From Candidatus Heimdallarchaeota archaeon (GTDB lineage: Archaea; Asgardarchaeota; Heimdallarchaeia; Heimdallarchaeales; Heimdallarchaeaceae), in contig JABCTC010000007.1 in the NCBI GenBank assembly GCA_018238545.1, forward strand, positions 1 through 64,000: a stretch of DNA of 64,000 nt. The letters run 5' to 3'. The position numbers were made by a program, and so were the translations under genes. The notes under the pieces were generated by a model. It was not told the DNA's origin, made no database searches, and worked only from the letters and a program-made list of their open reading frames with translations. This document shows positions 36,642-45,162 of the stretch, in pieces (the first letter of the stretch is position 1; every line of letters begins with the position of its first letter).

Positions 36642-37453
36642 GGCGTTCATTGAAATCAATAATTGGGAAAAAATTACAAAGAATCCACTTAACTGAACTC
36701 TCCCAGAAATATCATAAATATCAAAACAAACAAACTCAGTTTAATCAATTTAGTGGGCATCAAATAAAGAAAATTGAAAGAATTGGAAAGTTTCTTATTT
36801 TTAAGTTTGATAGGAAAGAAGTTATTTTGAACCATCTAGGAATGTCTGGCAACTGGCTTCTATTAAAAGAGAAAGATCAGATTTTACCTTCACACTCGAA
36901 GGTGTTAATAGAATTTGAAACGTTACCAAACGTTGTTTTTTATGATATGAGAAATTTAGGTCAGTTCAAAATATATGAAAGTTATAACTCTGTGCTTAAG
37001 CATCAACCAATTCGTAAAATGGGTATAGATGGACTGTTGAGTACTTTTCCTATGGATGAATTTCTTCTAAGAATAGATAAGAGAAATTATGCAAACCGAG
37101 AGATAGGTTCTGTTCTTCTTGACCAGAAATTGGTAGCAGGCATAGGAAATATATACAAATCAGAATCTTTAGCATTAGCAAACATTAATCCTACAAGACT
37201 AGTAAAAACATTGAAAAATAAAGAGCGAAGAAGACTAGGTCAAGCTATCTCTAAAACACTCCACAAAGCAGTTGAATCCATGGGTAGCACATTTAACTCA
37301 TTTAGAACTCCTGATGGGAGAGAGGGGTCGGCACAGAATTGGCATCAAGTATATGGGAAAAAAGGTGGAAAGTGTAGTAGTTGTGGGAGTGAAATAAGGA
37401 GAGTTGTACAGGACAAAAGAAGTACTTTCTATTGCCCCAATTGTCAGCTGTAA
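36611..37453 (+). CDS. Formamidopyrimidine-DNA glycosylase/Nei family (bacterial type)
   Basis: 280 residues. The mature N-terminus PEGPEVE supplies the catalytic Pro and Glu. Also seen: HLGMSGNW with the insertion loop, GIGNIYKSESL (helix-two-turn-helix), and a C-terminal zinc finger CSSCG...CPNC with the wing RRVVQDKRSTFYC. It excises oxidised bases with beta/delta lyase activity. Such glycosylases are common in bacteria and scarce in archaea, so lateral acquisition is plausible. Overlaps THEP1 by 31 bases, so the two are probably co-expressed. Confidence 0.92.
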   Translation: MPEGPEVECVRRSLKSIIGKKLQRIHLTELSQKYHKYQNKQTQFNQFSGHQIKKIERIGKFLIFKFDRKEVILNHLGMSGNWLLLKEKDQILPSHSKVLIEFETLPNVVFYDMRNLGQFKIYESYNSVLKHQPIRKMGIDGLLSTFPMDEFLLRIDKRNYANREIGSVLLDQKLVAGIGNIYKSESLALANINPTRLVKTLKNKERRRLGQAISKTLHKAVESMGSTFNSFRTPDGREGSAQNWHQVYGKKGGKCSSCGSEIRRVVQDKRSTFYCPNCQL

Positions 37454-37473
37454 ATTGATGAAATGGATGATTT

Positions 37474-38304
37474 CTAGAGATTAATATTGGCTTTCTTTAG
37501 TTTCCTTAGAATAATTGGCTTAAATATCAGTTTTCTAAGTGCAACTTTTATATAAAGACTTTTTTTGAAGTATTTTGCGACCAACTTATATGAATCAATT
37601 ACGTCCCAAATTGTTGGATGAGCATCTATCTCATTAACTATTATTTTATTATATCCTCTTTTCTTGATATTCTGCAGAATGTAAGTAATCGGTAATACAC
37701 CTGATCCAAAAGAGTAGTGTGAATCTTCACCTTCATTGCAGTCAGAAAAGTGAATTTCTTCTAACTCATTAAATGGCATTTTGTCAAGTAGGTCTAAATA
37801 TGTCTCAGAGCCATTTTGAATATATGAATGAGCTACATCAAATAACCATCCTTTCAGTTGCTCCCCCAAATCTTTCTTCAGTCTATTGTAATAGTTTAGA
37901 AAATCCTCATCTGTTCGACTCATAACATTTTCTACAACTACAGGAATTTTTAGTTGACTGACATTCTTAACTAACGTTTCATATTCACCTTGATGTTCAA
38001 CTGGGTGAAATACAGCAATTATAATGTTTAATTTGTCAACATTTTCATTAACTAATTTAATAACTTCATCAATCTCCTTTTGTTTCTCAGGAAAAGAAAA
38101 ATCATATCCATCTATTTCATCGACAGGAAGATGAAAAGTTGTTATCATATCGCCTACAGCTTCTATTACGCTGTCAAGATTATCAAAATTTACACCTTGT
38201 GGATTTAGCTCGCAAGATTCTATGCCCAAAGTTTTAGCAAATTTGATTAAATGCTCACACTCCAACCCTTTGTGAGTTTGAATTGTTTGACCAATAAGCA
38301 CCAT
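37474..38304 (-). CDS. Sugar phosphate isomerase/AP endonuclease-like TIM-barrel protein
   Basis: 276 residues. The xylose-isomerase-like barrel pattern is visible: GIESCELNP, TTFHLPVDEIDGYDFSFPE, AVFHPVEH, VVENVMSR (Glu ligand), FDVAHSYI (Asp/His), EIHFSDCNEGEDSHYSFGSG and IVNEID at the barrel end. The family binds divalent metals and includes isomerases, epimerases and endonuclease IV-like enzymes; the substrate is unknown. Convergent with fpg. Confidence 0.75.
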   Translation of the reverse strand: MVLIGQTIQTHKGLECEHLIKFAKTLGIESCELNPQGVNFDNLDSVIEAVGDMITTFHLPVDEIDGYDFSFPEKQKEIDEVIKLVNENVDKLNIIIAVFHPVEHQGEYETLVKNVSQLKIPVVVENVMSRTDEDFLNYYNRLKKDLGEQLKGWLFDVAHSYIQNGSETYLDLLDKMPFNELEEIHFSDCNEGEDSHYSFGSGVLPITYILQNIKKRGYNKIIVNEIDAHPTIWDVIDSYKLVAKYFKKSLYIKVALRKLIFKPIILRKLKKANINL

Positions 38305-38363
38305 ACTTTTTCTATAATGGAGATATATATAAGTTAACCTTCTAATTGAAAAATGATACTTCT

Positions 38364-39119
38364 ATGAAAGCTAAGAGAGCGATAGTGCGTGAACCTAGTT
38401 TGAGTTATACACAGTGTGTTTCTTCACACCCATTGCATCATGCTGTGAGTCTTGAAAAAGCAAAACAACAACATGCGGATTATTGTGACGTATTAGCGAG
38501 TCTTGGTCTCGAATTAATCAAGCTACCACCAAAGAAAGATTACCCTGATTCTTGTTTCGTTGAAGATACCGCAGTTATTTTTGAAAATAGAGCCTTTATC
38601 ACAAGAATGGGTGTTAAAAGTCGTCGTGGCGAAGACAAAGAAGTAGAAGAAGTACTCAGAGAATATTTCACAACTAAACGAGCAACAGAACCAGCTACTC
38701 TTGAAGGTGGAGATGTTTTACATCTCCCTGATAAATTGATTTGTGGAATAACTCAAAGAACAAATGAATTTGGAACTCAACAAATGGAGAATTGGTTACA
38801 AGTCAAAGTAGCTACAATAACTAACCCTAACATTGTTCATCTCAAAAGTTACATGAAATATCTAGGAAAAAATACGATGATTATCAATGAAAAATTTGTT
38901 AATCATCCTTTATTACAAAAACTTAATCTTCTAATAATTCCTAATAAAGAAAGTTATTCGGTTAACTGTTTATCAATTGAAAACACAGTAATTATGTCTG
39001 ATAATTTTAAATATGCTCAAAATGCTGTAATTGAAGCAGGATTTGAAGTTATCTCCCTTGAAATGAGTGAATTTGAAAAATGTCAAGGAGCTTTAACCTG
39101 TCTCTCAATCATTTTTTAG
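38364..39119 (+). CDS. Dimethylarginine dimethylaminohydrolase/arginine deiminase-like protein
   Basis: The ATG at 38364 is chosen over a TTG at 38346. About 251 residues with the guanidino-group-modifying fold: DSCFVEDTAVIF (about 60-71), LEGGDVLHL, a His in IVHLKS, and the catalytic Cys near the C-terminus in ALTCLSIIF. These hydrolyse arginine derivatives or related guanidino substrates. The exact substrate cannot be assigned. Confidence 0.85.
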   Translation: MKAKRAIVREPSLSYTQCVSSHPLHHAVSLEKAKQQHADYCDVLASLGLELIKLPPKKDYPDSCFVEDTAVIFENRAFITRMGVKSRRGEDKEVEEVLREYFTTKRATEPATLEGGDVLHLPDKLICGITQRTNEFGTQQMENWLQVKVATITNPNIVHLKSYMKYLGKNTMIINEKFVNHPLLQKLNLLIIPNKESYSVNCLSIENTVIMSDNFKYAQNAVIEAGFEVISLEMSEFEKCQGALTCLSIIF

Positions 39120-39204
39120 AATCTTTCATATTTAAGCATAAATGACATTATTGCAGTAAATGCAAACATCTAAATAGTAAAATTGCTATTTTTTTCTGAG
39201 TAAA

Positions 39205-39831
39205 ATGTTCTTCAGACGTATAGTGAAATCTCTTATTGGTTTTGTTACTTGTACGATTGTTGTTCTTCTCTTGATATTAATATTGTGGCCAACATTTGAT
39301 CAACCTGGATTAGTGGAGTTTAATCGGCTTATGGTTGAACAATATGGTTCAAGTGGTCATTTTACTGTAGCACTTTTATCTCTCTTAGTTGTAAATATCT
39401 TTTTACCAATAGATTTACCTGACATTTTTAATGTTGCTAATACTCTTTCTGGAAGTCCAGTTCCTGATGGTTTCCCATTTAGTCATGTGGGAATGTATAT
39501 TCTGATTCTTGTAATTTGGTTAATTGGTTCTTTTGCAGGTGGCTTAGCTTCTCGGGGAGGTTTAAGGTCAGGAGCATGGTCTGCTATGCTCTCTTTTGTG
39601 TTTCTAGATCTGATATTTTCAATTATGGTTGATGCCATGGGTATTTCTGTTGCAGGTTTTACAGGTTCATTCTTTGTTGTTTTCTTCTTTACTCTAGTTG
39701 TAGGTTCATTCATCTTTATACCGATAGTTGGTCTAGCAGGAGGAATAGCAGGAGGAATTTTAGGCAAAATGCTCTTCCGGAAAGGCAAGGATAAAAGTAG
39801 TAAAGATTCTATTAATAGTGATAAAGAGTAA
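39205..39831 (+). CDS. Multi-pass membrane protein of unknown function
   Basis: 208 residues with about five hydrophobic helices. An N-terminal anchor (about 10-32) is followed by an outer loop, then Gly/Ala-rich helices (MYILILVIWLIGSFAGGLASRGGL, VVGSFIFIPIVGLAGGIAGGILG) and a Lys/Ser-rich cytoplasmic tail. The glycine-zipper pattern suggests tight helix packing. No family recognised. Confidence 0.6.
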   Translation: MFFRRIVKSLIGFVTCTIVVLLLILILWPTFDQPGLVEFNRLMVEQYGSSGHFTVALLSLLVVNIFLPIDLPDIFNVANTLSGSPVPDGFPFSHVGMYILILVIWLIGSFAGGLASRGGLRSGAWSAMLSFVFLDLIFSIMVDAMGISVAGFTGSFFVVFFFTLVVGSFIFIPIVGLAGGIAGGILGKMLFRKGKDKSSKDSINSDKE

Positions 39832-39915
39832 TTTTAATTAAGAGAAAAACTCTCTTTTTTTTCCACTGAAGCATATGTTTTTTATATTGAAATATAGAAC
39901 TCATAATTGACTAGG

Positions 39916-41427
39916 ATGGCTTCTCAAACCAACATTCATGCAATACCTTGGGTAGAAAAGTATCGACCAGGTGTTTTTGAAGATTTTATTGGAAATTCAG
40001 ACCTAGTTCAAGAACTTGAGAACTGGTTACTAACTTGGAATTCTCAAAAAAAGAAAGTTGTTCTGATTGCAGGTCCTGCTGGTGTAGGTAAAACTAGTGT
40101 TGTATACTATTTGATCAAAAAGTACAATTATGAGTCTGTAGAAGTAAATGCGAGCGACAAAAGAAACAAGGCTGCTGTAGAACGACTAGTAGGTCTATCT
40201 TCAACAGAAGGGACCGTACTTCAAGGTGCTAGGGTCAGAAAAATAATTTTAGTTGATGAAGCTGATGGGCTTTTTGGAAACAACGATCGTGGGGGCGGAC
40301 CAGCACTAGCAAGAGCTATAGATAAAGCTAAAATTCCAATAATTTGCACAGCTAATGATCCTTCAGCAAAATCTCTGAAAGCTGCAAAAAGAAAAATGAA
40401 AGTTATAACATTTAAAAGTTTAACAGAGCAAGAAATATTGCTACTCTTACAAAGGATTGTAGAAGAAGAGAAACTTGACATAGATGAAAAAGTATTAGTT
40501 GCCATCACAAAAAACTCCGGTGGAGATGCGCGATCAGCTATTAATGATTTACAAGGTGTTGCTTTTAGCGCAAAGGATCTAGAGGTGATTTTTTCACCAA
40601 GAAATCAGAAACACAGTTTAGATACAGCCTTAACAAACATCTTCTCTGCTAAAGATTATGGAGAAGCAAAACGTGCTCTTGATGGAGTTGATGTAGATTA
40701 TAGAGAGCTATTAACCTATGTCTATGAACATGCTTGGCAACAAGCCGCAACTTCAATTGAACTTTTTAACATTTATGAGTTAATTGCTGAAGCCGATATG
40801 TACTTATCACAGTGCTATATTAAACAGAACTGGACTTTCTTGAAGTATTTCTTTATACTGATCTCTTCCATTAATCTTGTAAAACAATCACCTTTCAAAT
40901 ATACAAAATTTAGTTTTCCAAGTTATTGGGCTTTAATGGGAAGATTGAGGGGAAAGACTGCAAAAATGAAACAATTAGCAGAGAAGAGTGGAAAAGCACT
41001 TCATTGCTCTACTAGAATATTCACTAAAGATATTTATCCCTATCTGAGAATTATTTTTAGTACAGACGCTACTATGGCCACAGGGATTGCTGTTTGGTTA
41101 CAATATAATGAAGACGATGTTGACTTCCTGACTAATGGCTCTTCAAAAATGACAAAACAAATTATGACATATTATGAGGAAGCATACATACAGATTACTG
41201 AATCTAGATTAGAAAAAGCGAAAGAAATTAAAATTGATTTGATGTTTTTTGCTAACATGAATAAATCAAAAAAGAAAACATCTTCAAAGATCGTTCAAGA
41301 AGACGTTCAAGAAGACGTTCAAGAAGACGTTCAAGAAGACGTTCAAGAAGACGTTCAAGAAGACGTTCAAGAAGACACTAAAAAGAAATCTTCACAGATT
41401 TCTCTAGATGCCTTTTTAGAAAAATAG
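39916..41427 (+). CDS. rfcL: Replication factor C large subunit with C-terminal PIP box
   Basis: The ATG at 39916 is preferred to a TTG three codons upstream. About 503 residues. Walker A GPAGVGKTS (about 54-62), Walker B ILVDEADGLFG (about 111-121), sensor-type CTANDPS, and RNSGGDARSAIND-like KNSGGDARSAINDL (about 199-212). The collar domain follows. The tail is (VQED)x7 then KKKSSQISLDAFLEK: QISLDAFL fits the PCNA-interacting box. RFC loads PCNA onto DNA. The small subunit is not in the window. Confidence 0.95.
   Translation: MASQTNIHAIPWVEKYRPGVFEDFIGNSDLVQELENWLLTWNSQKKKVVLIAGPAGVGKTSVVYYLIKKYNYESVEVNASDKRNKAAVERLVGLSSTEGTVLQGARVRKIILVDEADGLFGNNDRGGGPALARAIDKAKIPIICTANDPSAKSLKAAKRKMKVITFKSLTEQEILLLLQRIVEEEKLDIDEKVLVAITKNSGGDARSAINDLQGVAFSAKDLEVIFSPRNQKHSLDTALTNIFSAKDYGEAKRALDGVDVDYRELLTYVYEHAWQQAATSIELFNIYELIAEADMYLSQCYIKQNWTFLKYFFILISSINLVKQSPFKYTKFSFPSYWALMGRLRGKTAKMKQLAEKSGKALHCSTRIFTKDIYPYLRIIFSTDATMATGIAVWLQYNEDDVDFLTNGSSKMTKQIMTYYEEAYIQITESRLEKAKEIKIDLMFFANMNKSKKKTSSKIVQEDVQEDVQEDVQEDVQEDVQEDVQEDTKKKSSQISLDAFLEK
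41293..41376 (+). repeat. Seven perfect tandem copies of a 12-bp unit inside rfcL
   Basis: The unit GTTCAAGAAGAC is repeated seven times without mismatch, encoding VQED each time. It lies between the RFC collar domain and the PIP box, forming a flexible acidic linker. The perfect identity at DNA level suggests recent slippage expansion. Confidence 0.95.
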
Positions 41428-41437
41428 TTCTGAATTA

Positions 41438-41767
41438 TTAATCATCCATATTCTCTTGTGCTTTTGTAAACTGCTCTCCTAAGGGAAAAACCATACCTTC
41501 AGAGAGAAGATATTGTAGCATTTTCTTGAAATTCGATACTCTATATGTATCAGAACCCATCTTTTTGCGAATCATTCTGTTCTCTATCAAATATTCCAGA
41601 CACTTAGAAACATCTTCCCCACTTATACCAGTAACCTCAGTAAGTTCTTCTAGGTCCATTCCCTCCTCATATAGACTCAAAGATACTGCAATCACTCCAA
41701 CATTCACCCTGTCTATGACTTCGGCGGGAAGGTCAACATCATCTTTCTCGTTATCTTGATTAATCAT
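41438..41767 (-). CDS. Small winged-helix-type protein
   Basis: 109 residues from the ATG at 41767 (MINQDNEKDDVDL). The longer open frame would overlap the phosphoribosyltransferase by 62 bases. The SLSLYEEGMDLEELTEVTGISGEDVSKCLEYLIENRMIRKKMGSDTYRVSN segment looks like a winged helix-turn-helix. Overlaps the end of the phosphoribosyltransferase gene by 8 bases, so co-translated. It may regulate transcription, but the target is unknown. Confidence 0.65.
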   Translation of the reverse strand: MINQDNEKDDVDLPAEVIDRVNVGVIAVSLSLYEEGMDLEELTEVTGISGEDVSKCLEYLIENRMIRKKMGSDTYRVSNFKKMLQYLLSEGMVFPLGEQFTKAQENMDD

Positions 41768-42368
41768 TACCACCAATTTTGTTTCTTTCTTGAGCAAGAA
41801 TAATTGAGAAATAAGTTTCAACTAATGGGGAGGGGATACCTATGTCCTTTAGTTTTTTGCTAATCTCTTTAACAGACATGCTATCCCGGAGCTGATTGTA
41901 TTGGAAAGCTACAAACTCTCCATATTCCCATGGATAAACAACCCACAATTGAGTTTCTTGAATGAAATAATTTGGTCTGATAATACTATGTTTTTTGTAA
42001 TATAGTGTTGCAGATTTTATTTCCTTAGGTTTCTTTAATTTTATGTGTTCGATAGCAGCTTCAAGACTTTTCCCAGAGTCTGCTACATCATCAACAATGA
42101 GTACAACTTTACCTTCAACATTGTCTGATATTTCTTGTGTGATGATTGGAACGTCCGTTGCTCTGTTATTATTATCATAAAACTCAATCTTAATATTAGC
42201 TGTCCTTCGATTGCCGTAGAAATCTGCGAGTAAACGAGCTGGAATCCATCCACCTCTAGCAATTCCAACAATAATCTCAGGAAAGTATTCCTTCTCAACC
42301 ATTTTTTCAAACAAGTAAAATGTCATCTGGTAAGCTTGATCCCATGAGACTATTTCATAATCGGTCAT
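41760..42368 (-). CDS. Purine-type phosphoribosyltransferase
   Basis: 202 residues from the ATG at 42368 (MTDYEIVSWDQAYQM). The PRPP-binding motif is VVLIVDDVADSGKSL (about 92-106), and VGIARGGWIPARLLADF is typical of the archaeal/bacterial hypoxanthine or xanthine-guanine group. The C-terminal ~60 residues, WVVYPWEYGEF onward, extend beyond the core. Likely purine salvage. Operonic with the winged-helix gene. Confidence 0.85.
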   Translation of the reverse strand: MTDYEIVSWDQAYQMTFYLFEKMVEKEYFPEIIVGIARGGWIPARLLADFYGNRRTANIKIEFYDNNNRATDVPIITQEISDNVEGKVVLIVDDVADSGKSLEAAIEHIKLKKPKEIKSATLYYKKHSIIRPNYFIQETQLWVVYPWEYGEFVAFQYNQLRDSMSVKEISKKLKDIGIPSPLVETYFSIILAQERNKIGGND

Positions 42369-42490
42369 ATATCCCCACAACTCCAAAAACATTTTCTTGT
42401 TAAAAAAGATTCTCAATGTATCGTAGCCTTGACCTATCCATAAACTTCTCAATTTATATAGTCATATTAGAATCATGAAGGTGAGTAATT

Positions 42491-44734
42491 ATGTCCTTTA
42501 TAGAAAGATTAGAATTAACGCAGGAAGAAAAACAAATTTATCAACTTCTCCTGGGATGTGGGCAGTTAACCTCTTTTGAAACTGCTCAATTTAGTAACTT
42601 GCATTTATCGAAGGTAAATGTTGCTCTAGATGCTTTAATAAACAAAGGTGCTATCGGAGTTTCTGAAGGGTATATTAACAAATATTATGTTAAAATCCCA
42701 TTAGAATATTTAGCTGAAACCAGTGAGAGACTGAGTTCTGATATTAAAACAAACCTTAACGAAACAACTAATTTCATACAAAGTAAGAAAGAAAGTTTCA
42801 ATCTGTTAAGAGAAAATCTTACTAGACAGTTGGTAGAAAATGCTAAACAAAAGAAAACAGCTATTGATAGCTCGCTTGCTGAAACCCATTCGTCTCTAGA
42901 TGCATCAAGTCAAAAACAAAAACAGACGGTAGCAGAAAAATCTACTGCTTTAATTTCCAGATACAATATGTTAGGAGAAGAAAAGAAAGCAGTTCTCAAT
43001 GCAGCAATTAAGGGATACTTAGATGAAAATGTGAACAACTTAAATCAAGCTAAAACTACATTGAATACTGTAGTAGGAAACATAAAACAGCAAACTGAAG
43101 AATCGGTATCCGTTTCAAATAATGAGATATCTCAGCTTTCACAGAACTCTATAAATACAATCCAATCAGTTTCCGAGACTTTACAACCAAAGCTAAACGA
43201 ATTACATCAAAAATACTTATCTGAAGTTAACGAATTGATGCAGCTAATAGAACAAGGAATTGACGTTTCTAAATTGGATGTTAGAGCTTTCAATAGAGCA
43301 CAATCAGAAAAATATCTTGGATATTCTTCTGAAATAACAAGAAATGCTGAAAAGAACATTGATTCTGTTTCTGAAACTGTTTCAACAAATCTTCAAAATT
43401 TGAGAGAATCACTAGACTTGATACTTAACCGAAAAGTAGAGGAACTTTCATTAAATGTTCGAGAAGCTGTTAACTCACTCAATGAGAAAATTGAAAACAT
43501 AAAAATTACTCTTGCAAATGAACTACAACAACAGAAGGACACAACTATTTCTGCAACAGTTTCACAGATTAAGGAGAGTATGACTCTAAAATATACTGAT
43601 CTCCAAAACAATGAACAAAATCAGAGAAACAATCTAGTGAGTGAGCGAGATATATTTATGCAAAAATTGGAAAGTCATTTTAACGAGACAATTCAAAGTT
43701 ATAACGAAAAACTCAGTGAAGTTAAAGTAGGTGCAACTGAAAGATTCACTTCATTTAACGAAGAATTTAGTGATAAGTTCAATGAAATCTCGAATAGTGT
43801 TGTTGAGAACTTAAATAGCAACATTCAATCATTTCATACGCTCTCTGAGCAACTTAACACAGTTTTTTCAGATTCATATGTTGCTGGTTCTAACCAATTA
43901 AAAGAAAAATGGTCGGATTTAGTAGGCAAAGCTGAAATATTGATTCAAGAAAGTGAAACAACTATTACACAGCACTTTCAAGAAGTTTCAAATCTAGTTC
44001 AAACAACTACTTCTTCCTTTAAGGAAGAGTTAAACAGCTTTTTACAGCAATCACTAGACTCAGCTGTAAAGGAAATTGGACAAATAGCAAATACATCCAA
44101 AGCAAATATAGACGAAGGTAAACAATTGCTTGCAGGCAGTCTTAATTCAGAACTAGATGATTCAGTTAAATTTATCGACGATAATAACCGTAAGATGTCG
44201 GATACAGCAAATTACCTTCTGAGCATGACAATGAAATTGAAAAACGATTTCAGAACTCTTGAAGCTACTTCAAAAGAAACAACCATTCCTCCTGTCCAAA
44301 CAACGTCTATTGTTGGTCTAGAAGCTGTAAAAGAGAATATTGCTAGAATAGTTAAAGACACAAAACGAGGAGTTACAATATTATCTCCACACAAAGAATA
44401 CATCCCCTTAGATGTAATTCAATTGCTACCAACAACAGCTAAGGTTACTGTAGTAACAAATCTGGATGAACACACAGATGGTGATTGGATTTCTTCAGCA
44501 GTAGAATCTCAAGCTAATGTGGAAATAAGAAAGTTAAGAGATTCTGGTACAGGTGTTGAACTACCAAGATTCATCGGTGTTGAAAGAGAAAATGAAGAAG
44601 TTCTTATTGCAGCACAAGATGAAGCTACTGGAGAAGTTGTGGGGATCTTAAGTAAGTCTACTTACTTTGCAAAGCTAGTTTCTTACATAGTTATTGCTGA
44701 CTTTGCAAGAGGAAGATCATCTCAAATAAAATAA
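42491..44734 (+). CDS. TrmB-like winged-helix protein with ~500-residue coiled coil
   Basis: 747 residues. An N-terminal winged helix (about 1-75; LTQEEKQIYQLLLGCGQLTSFETAQFSNLHLSKVNVALDALINKGAI) resembles TrmB. Residues ~80-600 are almost wholly alpha-helical and rich in Q, N, S, E and K with heptad patterns. A C-terminal alpha/beta domain (about 625-747; VKENIARIVKDTKRGVTILSPHKEY, AKVTVVTNL, GVELPRFIGVERENEEVLIAA) looks like the TrmB effector domain. No membrane segment. It could link DNA to a sensor over a long rod; function unknown. Confidence 0.7.
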   Translation: MSFIERLELTQEEKQIYQLLLGCGQLTSFETAQFSNLHLSKVNVALDALINKGAIGVSEGYINKYYVKIPLEYLAETSERLSSDIKTNLNETTNFIQSKKESFNLLRENLTRQLVENAKQKKTAIDSSLAETHSSLDASSQKQKQTVAEKSTALISRYNMLGEEKKAVLNAAIKGYLDENVNNLNQAKTTLNTVVGNIKQQTEESVSVSNNEISQLSQNSINTIQSVSETLQPKLNELHQKYLSEVNELMQLIEQGIDVSKLDVRAFNRAQSEKYLGYSSEITRNAEKNIDSVSETVSTNLQNLRESLDLILNRKVEELSLNVREAVNSLNEKIENIKITLANELQQQKDTTISATVSQIKESMTLKYTDLQNNEQNQRNNLVSERDIFMQKLESHFNETIQSYNEKLSEVKVGATERFTSFNEEFSDKFNEISNSVVENLNSNIQSFHTLSEQLNTVFSDSYVAGSNQLKEKWSDLVGKAEILIQESETTITQHFQEVSNLVQTTTSSFKEELNSFLQQSLDSAVKEIGQIANTSKANIDEGKQLLAGSLNSELDDSVKFIDDNNRKMSDTANYLLSMTMKLKNDFRTLEATSKETTIPPVQTTSIVGLEAVKENIARIVKDTKRGVTILSPHKEYIPLDVIQLLPTTAKVTVVTNLDEHTDGDWISSAVESQANVEIRKLRDSGTGVELPRFIGVERENEEVLIAAQDEATGEVVGILSKSTYFAKLVSYIVIADFARGRSSQIK

Positions 44735-44876
44735 ATGTAACATCTTTCTTTATTCTTTTTTCTTTTTTATTACATAATTTGAAAAATTATGATAAAAGCG
44801 AGAATCATATAGAGATTGAGAAGACTTTAAGAAGGTGTTCAAAAAATGAGAATCAAAAATAAGGTGTAAAAGAAAA

Positions 44877-45050
44877 ATGCCAACCGTAGTAGACGCTGAT
44901 TGTTGTATAGCTTGTGGTGCTTGTGTAGATATATGTCCCGAAAATGTTTATGATTTAAAGGATGTTGCAGTTACTACAAGAAAAGAGGATTGTACAGATT
45001 GTGGATTGTGTATAGACGAATGTCCAAGTGAATGTATAGACTTTGAGTAA
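44877..45050 (+). CDS. Small 2x[4Fe-4S] ferredoxin
   Basis: 57 residues, too short for many gene finders. MPTVVDADCC starts the protein; two CxxCxxCxxxCP motifs (CIACGACVDICP-like and CTDCGLCIDECP) ligate two 4Fe-4S clusters. A small cytosolic electron carrier. It lies between the coiled-coil gene and the helicase-nuclease and reads in the same direction, with short gaps. Confidence 0.92.
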   Translation: MPTVVDADCCIACGACVDICPENVYDLKDVAVTTRKEDCTDCGLCIDECPSECIDFE

Positions 45051-45162
45051 TCCTTTCTACTAGTTTCTATCTTTTTTTGTTCTTTCAATTTCCTTTTTTA
45101 CGATGTTTTTATCATTTTTTACCTACATATTTATTTATTGTATTCTAATTATTTTATTAAGT

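Noticed and set aside
41293..41376. Tandem repeats as a possible CRISPR array
   Set aside because: The 12-bp units are contiguous without spacers and encode VQED inside rfcL.
45103..45162. N-terminal hydrophobic extension of the helicase-nuclease as a membrane anchor
   Set aside because: The frame is open upstream but AT-rich and without a ribosome site; the internal ATG at 45163 gives a normal Dna2-like start.
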